The translations under genes were made by a program, and so were the position numbers. A stretch of 64,000 nucleotides of DNA, taken from positions 1 to 64,000 of the forward strand of contig NZ_FUWG01000014.1 of NCBI RefSeq assembly GCF_900167145.1. Reading direction: 5' to 3'. The stretch comes from Treponema porcinum. GTDB taxonomy: Bacteria; Spirochaetota; Spirochaetia; Treponematales; Treponemataceae. Of this stretch, positions 36,940-45,962 are shown one piece after another. Under the pieces are notes generated by a model, which made no database searches, was not told where the DNA came from, and worked only from the letters and a program-made list of their open reading frames with translations. Each line of letters begins with the position of its first letter. Positions within the stretch are counted from its first letter, which is position 1.

Positions 36940-38862
36940 TTATTTATCCTTTTCTGCAAAAGGATTATATTTAAAGCCAGACCATGACATACCAAGATGC
37001 GTTGAAAATTCCAGCGTATTCAATCGTACACCATGAACAATAACAGAAAGAAGGTTTAGAATCATATTCAAACCGTGACCGAACAGCACAAGTGCTGCAA
37101 ATGCAACAAACAGAATTGCATGACCTAGCAAAGGTCCTGCCATCTCGTTTACGGTACCTGAAATAGCAGCACCGGCAAGACCGACAGCCCACAAGCGAAT
37201 GTAGGAAACAATATCAGAAAATACGTTTACGACGCCGAGCAATACGGAAATAATGCTCTTGCAGCTTTCCAGAACTGACTTACCGATACTTCCTTCATAA
37301 TTACTGAACACAAAACTCAGGACAAATCCGAAAGCAACAAGTCCAATTGAAATAAGACCTATCGGAATAGCGTATACGATTTCTGAGAAACTGAACAGAG
37401 AAGAACTTACAACCATTGAAAGAACAACATAGTACATACCCCAAAGCTGTAGCATTGAACCGAATTCTCCCAATACTTTCAAAGACTTCCTGTATCTGAT
37501 CATTCCCTTTATATGAGCAACAGACAGCTGCAGGAACGCCAGCGTAAAGCAGAATATCTGGAGATTTTGTGCCGTTGTAAGCATTTCTTTTGACGCATCA
37601 TCAGACCAGAACGGCAGCCACCCTACATCTGCATACGCATTTGAAATCTGCGGAATTGAAAGGTGAACAAGCCACTGCGGAAGCTGCTCCGGCTGCAAGC
37701 CGAACCAGGTACAAGTAACCGTTCCCCAGCACACTGTAGACAGACCCAAAAGAAGCATCAATCCTGACATAGGAGAAATGCCTTTTTTTGAAGCCAGCCC
37801 TTTCAAAATCATAACAATGGCTGCAAAAGTAACGATTAAACCGTATCCGCCGTCGCCGAAAATCATTCCGAAGAATATCGTAAAGAACAGAAGGAACCAG
37901 CCGGAAATATCATATTCATGATATCCTGGAACAGTACCCAAAAAGTCAGTAAGCGGATAAATCAAGCTTACCAGTTTATTGTTCTTTAACTTAGTCGGAA
38001 CTTCATCTTCCTCATCCGGATCGCAGTATGCCATAGCCCAGGAATTTTCTTTTACGGCGTTCTGAAGAACCTCCATAGAATCTACCGGCACAAATCCGGA
38101 AATCCAGGCCAGGTCAGAAATTTTACCGTCCTCTTCTTTTCCCATTCCAGAATAAACAGTTTCAAACTGAATATCACTTTCAAGCGATTTTTTGAAACCG
38201 TCAATCATATCCTTATAAATTGCCTCTTCCAAAAGCGCCTTGTCTATGCCGGCAATTTTAGCCTCGTCATCTTCAATGCGCCGTGCAATTTCAGCTGTAG
38301 AAACAGCAGGCATAGGAACTTCGTATGCTTCCGGCGGAATAGCAGCAGGACGTTCGTCACCACCGTTTACCAGAAGAAAGCGGACAGTCTTTTTTGCACG
38401 GTTCACGCTGATTGTTACAGCAGAACTGTCAACCAACGAATATTTATCTTCCGGAATTTCAAACAGCCGCAGGCTGATATTCTTTTCTTTCAGATATGCA
38501 AAGTCATCAGGATTAACTTCACCCCATAGTGCAAAACGGTCAAGTTCAACGGAATCATTCGAAATTTCTTCCAGAAGCCTTTTTTTCTGCTCTGTCAGAG
38601 AAATAACATTAACGCATTTCTCTGCAATTTCCTGATTTGAAAGAGATGCAGGCTGTCCGTGCTTTTTAGGTACTTTTACCTCTGCAAGAACAGCACTTGC
38701 ATTCATAGCGTTATTCGAAGCCTCTTTGTACGCGGCAAATTTTTCACCGTTTCCTTCAAGTTGCTCCAAATGAACGACACCTATTTTCTTCAGCTGCTCC
38801 AATGCCTGCCTGCGTTCCTTATTAAGAACGACAATGGAGACTTTTTTCATTGGTACAATCAT
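36940..38862 (-). CDS. atpI: V-type ATPase subunit I (a-type stator)
   Basis: Subunit I forms the ion half-channels and outer stalk anchor. The 640-residue protein has a cytoplasmic N-terminal half (MKKVSIVVLNKERRQALEQL, coiled coil). The C-terminal half has about seven membrane helices starting at the GWFLLFFTIFFGMIFGDGGYG block near residue 330, which is typical of the family. The functional Arg lies in DIVSYIRLWAVGLAG. It overlaps atpD by 4 bases. Confidence 0.95.
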   Translation of the reverse strand: MIVPMKKVSIVVLNKERRQALEQLKKIGVVHLEQLEGNGEKFAAYKEASNNAMNASAVLAEVKVPKKHGQPASLSNQEIAEKCVNVISLTEQKKRLLEEISNDSVELDRFALWGEVNPDDFAYLKEKNISLRLFEIPEDKYSLVDSSAVTISVNRAKKTVRFLLVNGGDERPAAIPPEAYEVPMPAVSTAEIARRIEDDEAKIAGIDKALLEEAIYKDMIDGFKKSLESDIQFETVYSGMGKEEDGKISDLAWISGFVPVDSMEVLQNAVKENSWAMAYCDPDEEDEVPTKLKNNKLVSLIYPLTDFLGTVPGYHEYDISGWFLLFFTIFFGMIFGDGGYGLIVTFAAIVMILKGLASKKGISPMSGLMLLLGLSTVCWGTVTCTWFGLQPEQLPQWLVHLSIPQISNAYADVGWLPFWSDDASKEMLTTAQNLQIFCFTLAFLQLSVAHIKGMIRYRKSLKVLGEFGSMLQLWGMYYVVLSMVVSSSLFSFSEIVYAIPIGLISIGLVAFGFVLSFVFSNYEGSIGKSVLESCKSIISVLLGVVNVFSDIVSYIRLWAVGLAGAAISGTVNEMAGPLLGHAILFVAFAALVLFGHGLNMILNLLSVIVHGVRLNTLEFSTHLGMSWSGFKYNPFAEKDK

Positions 38863-39482
38863 TCAGCAGCCTCCTGTGCAGCATCGGCATTCGCCTGAAG
38901 TTTTTTCTTTGAAATCTTGCTCCGTACAACGGAAGCAACCTGCTCGTCACCAAGATATACAGAAATCTTCTTGATATTCGCTTTTGTTTCAGGAATCTTT
39001 ACTTTCTCAAACAGATTGACACGCTGTGTAGTCGTGCGCAGTTCCTGAGAAAGAAGCCTGACCTGCTCATCAAGAACATCAGCCTCCAGATCAAGCGACA
39101 AAGCCTTTTCCATCCTGTCAGCAGCCAGGTCAATCCATAAAGGAGTTTCGTACAAATCATAGTCGCCGCGGCTGAAATCAGCACCTTCGTAGACCGGAAT
39201 CGTAACGCCCGCAATGTTTCCAAAACCTTTCTTTATATTGCTGACTGTAACCATATCCGGCTTAAACGCGTCCTCTTCACCGAAAACGGAAATCCATTCA
39301 CTGAACTCCTTTTCCAAAGCAACGCGCTGTGCCCTTACTTCCCTAGCCTTAGCTTCAATAGTACGAATTTCTGTCTGGAGCTGCTGTTTTTTAAGCGTTA
39401 AAGTCGGAAGGTACCGCTGGTACATTTTCAGCGCATCTTTCTGAACTTTCTGCTCATTTTTAGTCAGCTTTATTTTTGCCAT
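38859..39482 (-). CDS. atpD: V-type ATPase subunit D (central stalk)
   Basis: This coiled-coil rotor subunit turns inside the A3B3 head. The 207-residue protein starts AKIKLTKNEQKVQKDALKMYQ, has a long helical hairpin, and ends in a helix with the characteristic KVKIPETKANIKKISVYLGDEQ segment. The length is typical. It lies 16 bases after atpB. The final residues are alanine-rich and probably free. Confidence 0.94.
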   Translation of the reverse strand: MAKIKLTKNEQKVQKDALKMYQRYLPTLTLKKQQLQTEIRTIEAKAREVRAQRVALEKEFSEWISVFGEEDAFKPDMVTVSNIKKGFGNIAGVTIPVYEGADFSRGDYDLYETPLWIDLAADRMEKALSLDLEADVLDEQVRLLSQELRTTTQRVNLFEKVKIPETKANIKKISVYLGDEQVASVVRSKISKKKLQANADAAQEAAE

Positions 39483-39498
39483 ACAGTTTCCTTACCGC

Positions 39499-40797
39499 TT
39501 AGTTCTTTTTTGGCCAGTATTTTTCAACCAAAGCAGATTTTATACCTGTCTCGGAAGGTTCAAAACAGTCTGCAAGAATCTTCCAGCCAAGGTCGAGCGC
39601 ATCCTCCAAAGGTATATTCTTTGAAAGATCCATCATCTCATCTTCAAACTCCTTGCCGAATGCAAGCAGTTTTTCATCCCAGGCACTCATATTGAAACCC
39701 ATTGATTTTTTCTCAAGGGTATCTTTATAGTTTGCATACAGACGGATCATTCCGTCCATAAGGGCACGATGATCATCGCGTGTAGAATTATTAACATTCT
39801 GCTTCAAGCGAGACAGAGAACCGAACGGCTCAATGCGTCCGCCTTTTAGGTAATACTGACCTTCAGTAATATAACCAGTGTTATCCGGAACCGGATGAGT
39901 AACGTCATCACCAGGCATTGTCGTAACGGCAAGAACAGTTACAGAACCGGCATTATCAAAGTCAACAGCCTTTTCATAGCGGCTTGCCAGCTGAGAATAC
40001 AAATCTCCAGGATAACCGCGATTTGAAGGAACCTGCTCCTGTGTGATAGCGATTTCTTTCATAGAATCCGCAAAGTTCGTCATATCAGTAAGAAGAACAA
40101 GAACGTCCTTTCCCTGAAGAGCAAACTGTTCGGCAACCGCAAGCGAAAGGTCAGGAATTTTCTGACATTCTACAGTCGGATCGGCAGCCGTATGAATGAA
40201 CATAACAGTTCTTGAAAGCGCACCACCATTTTCAAGCGTATTCTTAAAATACAGGTAGTCATCATATTTTAGACCCATACCGCCAAGAACGATTACGTCA
40301 ACTTCCGCCTGCATAGCAATACGCGCAAGCAACTGGTTGTACGGTTCACCTGAAATAGAGAAAATCGGCAGCTTCTGAGAAACAACCAGTGTATTAAATA
40401 CATCTATCATCGGAATACCAGTTCTTATCATACGGCGCGCCATGATACGCTTAGAAGGGTTTACTGACGGACCACCAATCGGCACAAGGTTATCAGCAAG
40501 TGAAGGACCGTTATCGCGTGGCTCGGCAGAACCGTTGAAGATGCGTCCAAGAAGATTATCACTGAAGCTGACTTCCATTCGGTGTCCAAGGAATCGTATG
40601 TGGTCACCGGTATTAACACCGCGTCCGCCGGCAAAAACCTGCAATGAAACAATATCGCCGTCAATTTTATTTACTTCCGCCAGTGATTTTCCGTACACTG
40701 TCTCGATTTCTGCAAGCTCGCCGTATGCAACGTTTGTTGCACGTACTGTAATAACGCTGCCGACGATGGATTCAATTCTACTATATACTTTATTCAT
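39499..40797 (-). CDS. atpB: V-type ATPase subunit B (regulatory head subunit)
   Basis: Subunit B is the non-catalytic partner of A in the head. The 432-residue protein matches the family ([52 protein letters not shown]). It lacks a Walker A motif, which separates it from A. The [15 protein letters not shown] and [19 protein letters not shown] stretches form the interface with A. The start follows the atpA stop by one base overlap. Confidence 0.96.
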   Translation of the reverse strand: MNKVYSRIESIVGSVITVRATNVAYGELAEIETVYGKSLAEVNKIDGDIVSLQVFAGGRGVNTGDHIRFLGHRMEVSFSDNLLGRIFNGSAEPRDNGPSLADNLVPIGGPSVNPSKRIMARRMIRTGIPMIDVFNTLVVSQKLPIFSISGEPYNQLLARIAMQAEVDVIVLGGMGLKYDDYLYFKNTLENGGALSRTVMFIHTAADPTVECQKIPDLSLAVAEQFALQGKDVLVLLTDMTNFADSMKEIAITQEQVPSNRGYPGDLYSQLASRYEKAVDFDNAGSVTVLAVTTMPGDDVTHPVPDNTGYITEGQYYLKGGRIEPFGSLSRLKQNVNNSTRDDHRALMDGMIRLYANYKDTLEKKSMGFNMSAWDEKLLAFGKEFEDEMMDLSKNIPLEDALDLGWKILADCFEPSETGIKSALVEKYWPKKN

Positions 40798-42566
40798 TAT
40801 TCACCATCCTTGAGCAATGCCGCTGCCTCAGCCTGAAGAGTACCTTTCTTTGACGCATACAGTGCATCAATTTCAGCCTCTTTAGTCTTGAAATCAGCTG
40901 AATTCCATTCGATATAATTCCAGTCAAGGAACTTCTGGCGAATCTGGTTGAAGAATGTACGTGCAGAATCCTTATCCTCAAGGTCAAAATCAGAACCAAG
41001 AACAGCAAGGACTTTATTGAACGTATAATTCTGGCGTTCAACAGTAACAGCAGCGTCAACTTCATCAAACGAGTTCTGCTGGAAATAAACGTAATCCAGG
41101 AATTCACTCTTCATATAATAGATAAAGTCTTCGGTAGAAGTTCCTTCCTCACCTACAACTTTCATCATCTGGTTTACTTCAACTCCGCGTTTATAGACAT
41201 TGCGCGAGAATGCAACCTTAGGCTCAACTACGACGCCATTGTACTTTGACCACGATGCAATCGGATCAATTGAAGGGAATTTTCGCGCATCAGAACGCTC
41301 ACGTGTAAGACCGTGGAATGCACCAACAACTTTTAGTGTTGCCTGAGTAACAGGTTCTTCAAAGTTACCGCCGGCAGGAGATACAGTGCCGCCGATAGTT
41401 ACAGAACCGAACGAACCGTCGCGAAGGCGTACATATCCTGCACGCTCGTAGAATGCAGCAATATATGATTCAAGATAAGCCGGGAATGCTTCTTCGCCTG
41501 GAATTTCCTCAAGGCGACCTGACATTTCGCGCAAGGCCTGAGCCCAACGAGATGTTGAGTCTGCAAGAAGAAGGACATGAAGTCCCATCTGGCGATAATA
41601 CTCCGCCAATGTAACGGATGTATAAACAGAAGCCTCGCGTGAAGCAACAGGCATCGATGAAGTATTACAGATAATAATAGTACGTTTCATCAAAGATTCA
41701 CCTGTACGAGGATCTTTCAATTCTGGAAATTCCTTGATTGTTTCTACAACTTCACCGGCACGTTCACCGCAGGCTGCAATAATAACAATATCAACGTCCG
41801 CATTGCGAGAAGTCGTATGCTGAATGACGGTTTTTCCGGCACCGAACGGTCCAGGAATACAGTATGTACCCCCTTTTGCGACAGGAAAGAACGTATCAAT
41901 AAGCCTTGTTTTCGTAACCATTGTTTCTGTAGGAGCAAGACGCTCTGCATAGCAGTCAACAGCACGCTTAACAGGCCATTCAAAGCACATTGTAAGCTTG
42001 TACTCAGTTCCCTTCTCGTCCGTAATGACAGCCATCGTATCATTGATTGTATACGAACCGGCCGGCGTTACTTCCTTAACCGTATAAGTTCCAAGAAATC
42101 CGAACGGAACTAAAATCTTATGGGTAAACGGACCTTCAGGAACAGAACCGATAGAATCGCCGCGAAGAACTGTATCACCCGGATTAACGGACGGAGTCCA
42201 TTCCCATTTTACAGTTTTTGAAAGAGAATCAACGTATACACCCCTTTCAAGGAAGAATCCTGCCTGTTCCGCAACAAGCGGCAGCGGATTTTGCAAACCG
42301 TCATACACCTGACCAAGAAGTCCCGGTCCCAGCAAAGCAGAAAGCAGATTTCCTGTAAACTCTACAACATCGCCGGCTTTTATCCCCTGCGTCATTTCAT
42401 AAATCTGCATCTGGGCAACGTTTCCGCGAATACGGATTACTTCACCCTTTAATTTTTTGCCCTCAACGTTTACGTAGGCAACTTCGTTCATGGAAATGTT
42501 TCCGTCAAATTCAACGGAAACCATATTACCATTGATACCGACTACTTTTCCTTTTGTATCCGTCAT
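40797..42566 (-). CDS. atpA: V-type ATPase subunit A (catalytic)
   Basis: Subunit A hydrolyses or makes ATP. The 589-residue protein has Walker [13 protein letters not shown] near residue 235, the catalytic Glu in ACGERAGEV, the [26 protein letters not shown] stretch (in parts), and the roughly 90-residue non-homologous insert that marks A subunits versus F-type beta. Length is normal. It overlaps the DUF2764 gene by 4 bases. Spirochaete V-ATPases are usually thought to be ion pumps or synthases, and the direction here is not known. Confidence 0.97.
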   Translation of the reverse strand: MTDTKGKVVGINGNMVSVEFDGNISMNEVAYVNVEGKKLKGEVIRIRGNVAQMQIYEMTQGIKAGDVVEFTGNLLSALLGPGLLGQVYDGLQNPLPLVAEQAGFFLERGVYVDSLSKTVKWEWTPSVNPGDTVLRGDSIGSVPEGPFTHKILVPFGFLGTYTVKEVTPAGSYTINDTMAVITDEKGTEYKLTMCFEWPVKRAVDCYAERLAPTETMVTKTRLIDTFFPVAKGGTYCIPGPFGAGKTVIQHTTSRNADVDIVIIAACGERAGEVVETIKEFPELKDPRTGESLMKRTIIICNTSSMPVASREASVYTSVTLAEYYRQMGLHVLLLADSTSRWAQALREMSGRLEEIPGEEAFPAYLESYIAAFYERAGYVRLRDGSFGSVTIGGTVSPAGGNFEEPVTQATLKVVGAFHGLTRERSDARKFPSIDPIASWSKYNGVVVEPKVAFSRNVYKRGVEVNQMMKVVGEEGTSTEDFIYYMKSEFLDYVYFQQNSFDEVDAAVTVERQNYTFNKVLAVLGSDFDLEDKDSARTFFNQIRQKFLDWNYIEWNSADFKTKEAEIDALYASKKGTLQAEAAALLKDGE

Positions 42567-43108
42567 ATCGTTTCTCCAAGTATAGTATCATAGATTTTGT
42601 GATAAGAATCCGTGCCTTTTTCCTTATCAAATTTCTTCATCCGTTCAACGAGCATCAGCCTGATTCCGTAGGCAAAGACGGCATCTACTGAAAAACTGTC
42701 CAAAGGCTGAATATCATTCAATACATTTATTCTGTATTCAAAAAGAAATTGTTCTGCAGACAAAGGACTGTCCATACCGACAGCAGTTCTAGCAGCCTGA
42801 ATAATATCCTGTGTACAAGAAACAGGTATCGGTCCAAAATCTTTCTTCATTTTCTGTGCACGAACCTGGCACAATGCATAGCGCAGGCAACGCTCAAACT
42901 CATACCATTTGTCAAGAAAAGCAGAGCCTGTTTTTACAGCAGTTCTAGGCGCTTCCAGAGAAAGCTGATTTAAAACGGCCAGACTTTCACTGTCAAGAAA
43001 TCGGGAACATAAATCCCGGTAATATTTTTCTGTTATCGGCAGCGTTGATTTTTCCCCAGCAGCAGAAATATCAGGAAGCTGTGAAACAAGATAATATTGA
43101 TTTGCCAC
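42563..43108 (-). CDS. DUF2764 protein of the spirochaete V-ATPase operon
   Basis: This 181-residue protein occupies the place where subunit C lies in other V-ATPase operons, between E and A. It starts NQYYLVSQLPDISAAGEKS and is helical, with a conserved-looking WYEFERCLRYALCQVRAQKM. Spirochaete and chlamydial operons carry this family in the same position, so a C-like stator or coupling role is a fair inference. It overlaps the E gene by one base and atpA by 4 bases. No biochemical role is assigned from sequence. Confidence 0.8.
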   Translation of the reverse strand: MANQYYLVSQLPDISAAGEKSTLPITEKYYRDLCSRFLDSESLAVLNQLSLEAPRTAVKTGSAFLDKWYEFERCLRYALCQVRAQKMKKDFGPIPVSCTQDIIQAARTAVGMDSPLSAEQFLFEYRINVLNDIQPLDSFSVDAVFAYGIRLMLVERMKKFDKEKGTDSYHKIYDTILGETI

Positions 43109-43728
43109 TAATTATTTCCTTTTGCAGCGTTTTTCATAAGGGCTGCAACACGAGGATTAAGATAAGCCGTGAACAGATCTGCAACGGCTTCTGCTGAATA
43201 ATCATAATAAGCAGCACCATTGTTCACGCCGATGCGGAAACCGGCAGAAAGAGTTTTGTCTGCCTTAACTTCCATTCCTTTTGAAAGTTCTGCCTTCAAG
43301 GCAGCCTTGAACTCACCTTCCAGCTCCTTGCAGTCTTTTTCGCTGAGAAGAACGGAAAGTTCGGAAGCATCGCTGTTTTTGCACCACGCTTTTACAGTTT
43401 CAGGAACAAGCGTCTTGAGCATATCTGCTGAATATGCTTTTGCACACTCCGACTGCACGAACGAATCGAGTTCAGAAACAAGTGAATCCCTGAATTCCAG
43501 AAGCATATTTCGACACGCCTGAGTTACGGCATCATCGCTTGCTTTTTCAAGCCGTGCAATTTCTGCCTTAGAATTCTTTACTAATTCATCTGATTTTTTC
43601 TGTGCATCTTCGATTATTGCAACAGCCTTTTTTTCAGCTTCTTCTATAATCTTGGAAGCCTGCTGTTCAGCGGTTGCAACACCATCTTTTTTAATCTTGT
43701 CAATTAACTCTTGTAATTGGATATCCAT
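43108..43728 (-). CDS. atpE: V-type ATPase subunit E (peripheral stalk)
   Basis: Subunit E is the coiled-coil peripheral stalk. The 206-residue protein has a long N-terminal charged helix (ASKIIEEAEKKAVAIIEDAQ) and a C-terminal globular domain with SAGFRIGVNNGAAYYDYS, as in the family. I chose the ATG at 43728 because E subunits begin near MDIQLQELIDKI, and a GGGGT site lies upstream. An in-frame start at 43764 is less likely. A promoter-like TTGAAA-17-TATCGT is at 43795-43767. It is the first gene of the operon. Confidence 0.92.
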   Translation of the reverse strand: MDIQLQELIDKIKKDGVATAEQQASKIIEEAEKKAVAIIEDAQKKSDELVKNSKAEIARLEKASDDAVTQACRNMLLEFRDSLVSELDSFVQSECAKAYSADMLKTLVPETVKAWCKNSDASELSVLLSEKDCKELEGEFKAALKAELSKGMEVKADKTLSAGFRIGVNNGAAYYDYSAEAVADLFTAYLNPRVAALMKNAAKGNN

Positions 43729-43766
43729 TTCTACCCCACTTAAGTCATTCAAAAATGTATACAATA

Positions 43767-43795
43767 ACGATAATACTAAAAACCCGATTTTTCAA
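43767..43795 (-). promoter_or_regulatory. possible promoter of the V-ATPase operon
   Basis: On the minus strand TTGAAA (43795-43790), a 17-base spacer and TATCGT (43772-43767) precede the subunit E start by about 40 bases. The -10 is imperfect. The gap between galM and this site is AT-rich with no clear terminator. Confidence 0.4.
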
Positions 43796-43830
43796 CAGAA
43801 ATAAAAAAATTTTATAAATAAAAAATCCTG

Positions 43831-44886
43831 TCAGAAAAATGAAAATTTATACTCTGTTATGCCTGTATAAATCTGTCCCGGATTTAAAATGACTGACGGA
43901 AATTCCGGTCTGTTCGGGGAATCAGGAAAATTCTGCGTTTCAAGACAGACTGCATTGAACGGCATATAGCAGGCACCATATTTTCCGGGAAGATATTTTA
44001 CAAATTGCGCCGTATACAGCTGGACGCCCTCTGCATTTGAAGAAACGGACATTTTTATACGGGAAGAAAAATCACTAAGTTCTGCAACGCGGACAAGCGG
44101 AGACTGTGCAGACGGAATTCCGGAATCAGGAGAAAAAGCATCAGTTACAAAACAGTCATCGTATCCTTCGGGCATTTTGTCAAAATCTGCGCCAATTTCT
44201 TTAGGTTCAAGGAAATCATAAGGCGTATTCCGTACGTCAATCATTGTTCCTGTAGGAATGTTTCCGTCCGCTGTTTCAAGAACTTTTGAGCAGAATAACT
44301 GAAGTACGTTTTTACGGATATCGCCTGCACTGCTTAAATTAAAATACGAATGATTTGTTATGCTCACAGGAGTAGCCTTGTCTGTTTCTGCGCGGAAACA
44401 CATCGTAAGGACGGCATTTTTATCTATAAGATATTCCACCGTAACAGAAAGAGTACCAGGAAATCCCTGATAGCCGTCAGAAAATACATTCCTAAACTGA
44501 ATGCCGGAAGCACCCTTCCGCCTGATGAATTTTCCCTTCCATAGAGTATTTTCCCAGCGCGGAAAACCGCCGTGCAGGCAGCTGCCGCCGCAGTTGTCAA
44601 AAAGCTGGAATTTCTTACCGTTCAGCGAAAATGATGCACCGCTTATTTTATTTGAATACCGCCCGATAACAGCGCCGAAACTTCCCCAGCTGCGCGCATA
44701 TCCGTCAAGAGTAGAAAATCCAAGCACTACGTCAGTCTGCTTTCCGTGCGGATCGGTAATGACAAGCGATGTCAGGGCACAGCCAAAATCAGTGGCAGAC
44801 ATAGAAACACCGCCTTCGCAAACGGTGAACAAACTGGCTTTCTGACCATCAGAAAGAGTCCCGAAAAACTGTTTTTTAAAACGCAT
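43831..44886 (-). CDS. galM: aldose 1-epimerase (galactose mutarotase)
   Basis: GalM interconverts alpha and beta anomers of aldoses. The 351-residue beta-sandwich protein has the family motifs: FGAVIGRYSNKISGASF, LHGGFPRWENTLW, the catalytic His in SITNHSYFNLS, and the general base Glu near the end in NAVCLETQNFPDSPN. Length is typical. It starts at the last base of the preceding hypothetical gene, so it is probably translated from the tail of the flagella-linked operon, which is an odd partner for a sugar epimerase. Confidence 0.93.
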   Translation of the reverse strand: MRFKKQFFGTLSDGQKASLFTVCEGGVSMSATDFGCALTSLVITDPHGKQTDVVLGFSTLDGYARSWGSFGAVIGRYSNKISGASFSLNGKKFQLFDNCGGSCLHGGFPRWENTLWKGKFIRRKGASGIQFRNVFSDGYQGFPGTLSVTVEYLIDKNAVLTMCFRAETDKATPVSITNHSYFNLSSAGDIRKNVLQLFCSKVLETADGNIPTGTMIDVRNTPYDFLEPKEIGADFDKMPEGYDDCFVTDAFSPDSGIPSAQSPLVRVAELSDFSSRIKMSVSSNAEGVQLYTAQFVKYLPGKYGACYMPFNAVCLETQNFPDSPNRPEFPSVILNPGQIYTGITEYKFSFF

Positions 44887-45626
44887 TAAACATCTCTCTC
44901 CACAGATAAAGCAAACTGAACTTCAGTAGTTGAACAGAAAAGCTTTTGCGCAATCTGCTCTACAGACATACCGGAGTCAAAAAGAGCAAGCATTTCTGAT
45001 TTTAAATCAGTTTTTGAAAGCGGAACCGGCTTCTCCCTGACAAAAACATCTGGAGTCACTACAGGAATTTCTGCATAGGAAGCACCGTCCGGCGTTACAG
45101 TTACCGCCGTGTCTGCACGCACAGGATTTTCCTGCGGCTCGTCATCAAAAAGCGTTTTCTGGGCAACGGCATTAAGTTCATTCCGTCCGCTTTCCGTAAT
45201 GGAAACAGTTTTTTCGGAAACGGCAGCAGCATTTCCCAGACCTGAAAATCCCGGCGCTCCCGGAACTTTTGCCTTTCCGTAGGCATCAAGCGCTTTTTTC
45301 AATGCGCCCCCGGATCTTGCCGCAGACTGAGCACCTGACAGTTTACTCTGAAATTCAGAAAGTTCAGCACCCTGCTTTTCCAGATCCATAAGCAGCCTGA
45401 TTTTTCTATCCGCTTCTTTTATAAGTCCCTGAAGATTATTTATTTTTCCGTCAATTAAAGTTATGTTTCTGTCTGCGTTGCGATTTAAATCCGTAACAAT
45501 TTTATTGCATTCGCTTTTTGCAGCCTCGATGATGCCGTCCGTCGTAAAAAGTTTTTTAAAATTCCTGAGAAAAAGCAGCCACGTTACAATATTGAACACA
45601 CAGAGAAAAACTACAAGATACACCAT
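44886..45626 (-). CDS. membrane-anchored coiled-coil protein linked to the flagellar operon
   Basis: I do not recognise a named family. The 246-residue protein has one N-terminal membrane segment (VYLVVFLCVFNIVTWLLFL) and a coiled coil at about 40-110. A low-complexity linker follows, then a C-terminal helix-turn-helix-like unit (LALFDSGMSVEQIAQKLFCS). That layout is like small DUF6115-type proteins found beside flagellar genes. It lies 3 bases after the gene at 45630 and overlaps galM. Confidence 0.6.
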   Translation of the reverse strand: MVYLVVFLCVFNIVTWLLFLRNFKKLFTTDGIIEAAKSECNKIVTDLNRNADRNITLIDGKINNLQGLIKEADRKIRLLMDLEKQGAELSEFQSKLSGAQSAARSGGALKKALDAYGKAKVPGAPGFSGLGNAAAVSEKTVSITESGRNELNAVAQKTLFDDEPQENPVRADTAVTVTPDGASYAEIPVVTPDVFVREKPVPLSKTDLKSEMLALFDSGMSVEQIAQKLFCSTTEVQFALSVERDV

Positions 45627-45629
45627 AAA

Positions 45630-45962
45630 CTACCTCGTTATATCAATATGCTGACCCAAATATGATTCTTTCAGCCTGTTCTGAGCTGTATTCTCCGCTT
45701 CAGAGTCCTGTTCGTCCGGACTTTTTTCCTTTTTTTTCTGCTGCTGCCCGGAGTTATTCTTGCCGTTCTGATTTATTCCGCCCAACTTTGACTGTTCTTC
45801 TGCCTGTTGTACTTTTTCTGCCTGTTCCTGATTTTGACGGATAATTCCTGCCTGCTGCATTGATTCAGAAAGTTGTACTCCCTGCTGCTGATGTGCAGCC
45901 TGACGTGCCACATTTGAAAGCTGAGAATACATCGTCTGAAGGTCAATCGGCTGCAGTCCCAT
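45630..45962 (-). CDS. small glutamine-rich protein in the fapA cluster
   Basis: This 110-residue hydrophilic protein is rich in Gln, Lys and Glu and lacks a signal peptide or membrane segment. It begins GLQPIDLQTMYSQLSNVARQ, which reads as an amphipathic helix, and ends in YLGQHIDITR. The middle is disordered. It overlaps the fapA stop by one base, so it is translated with it. No function can be assigned. Conservation of the ends in related spirochaetes would be needed to call it a family. Confidence 0.6.
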   Translation of the reverse strand: MGLQPIDLQTMYSQLSNVARQAAHQQQGVQLSESMQQAGIIRQNQEQAEKVQQAEEQSKLGGINQNGKNNSGQQQKKKEKSPDEQDSEAENTAQNRLKESYLGQHIDITR

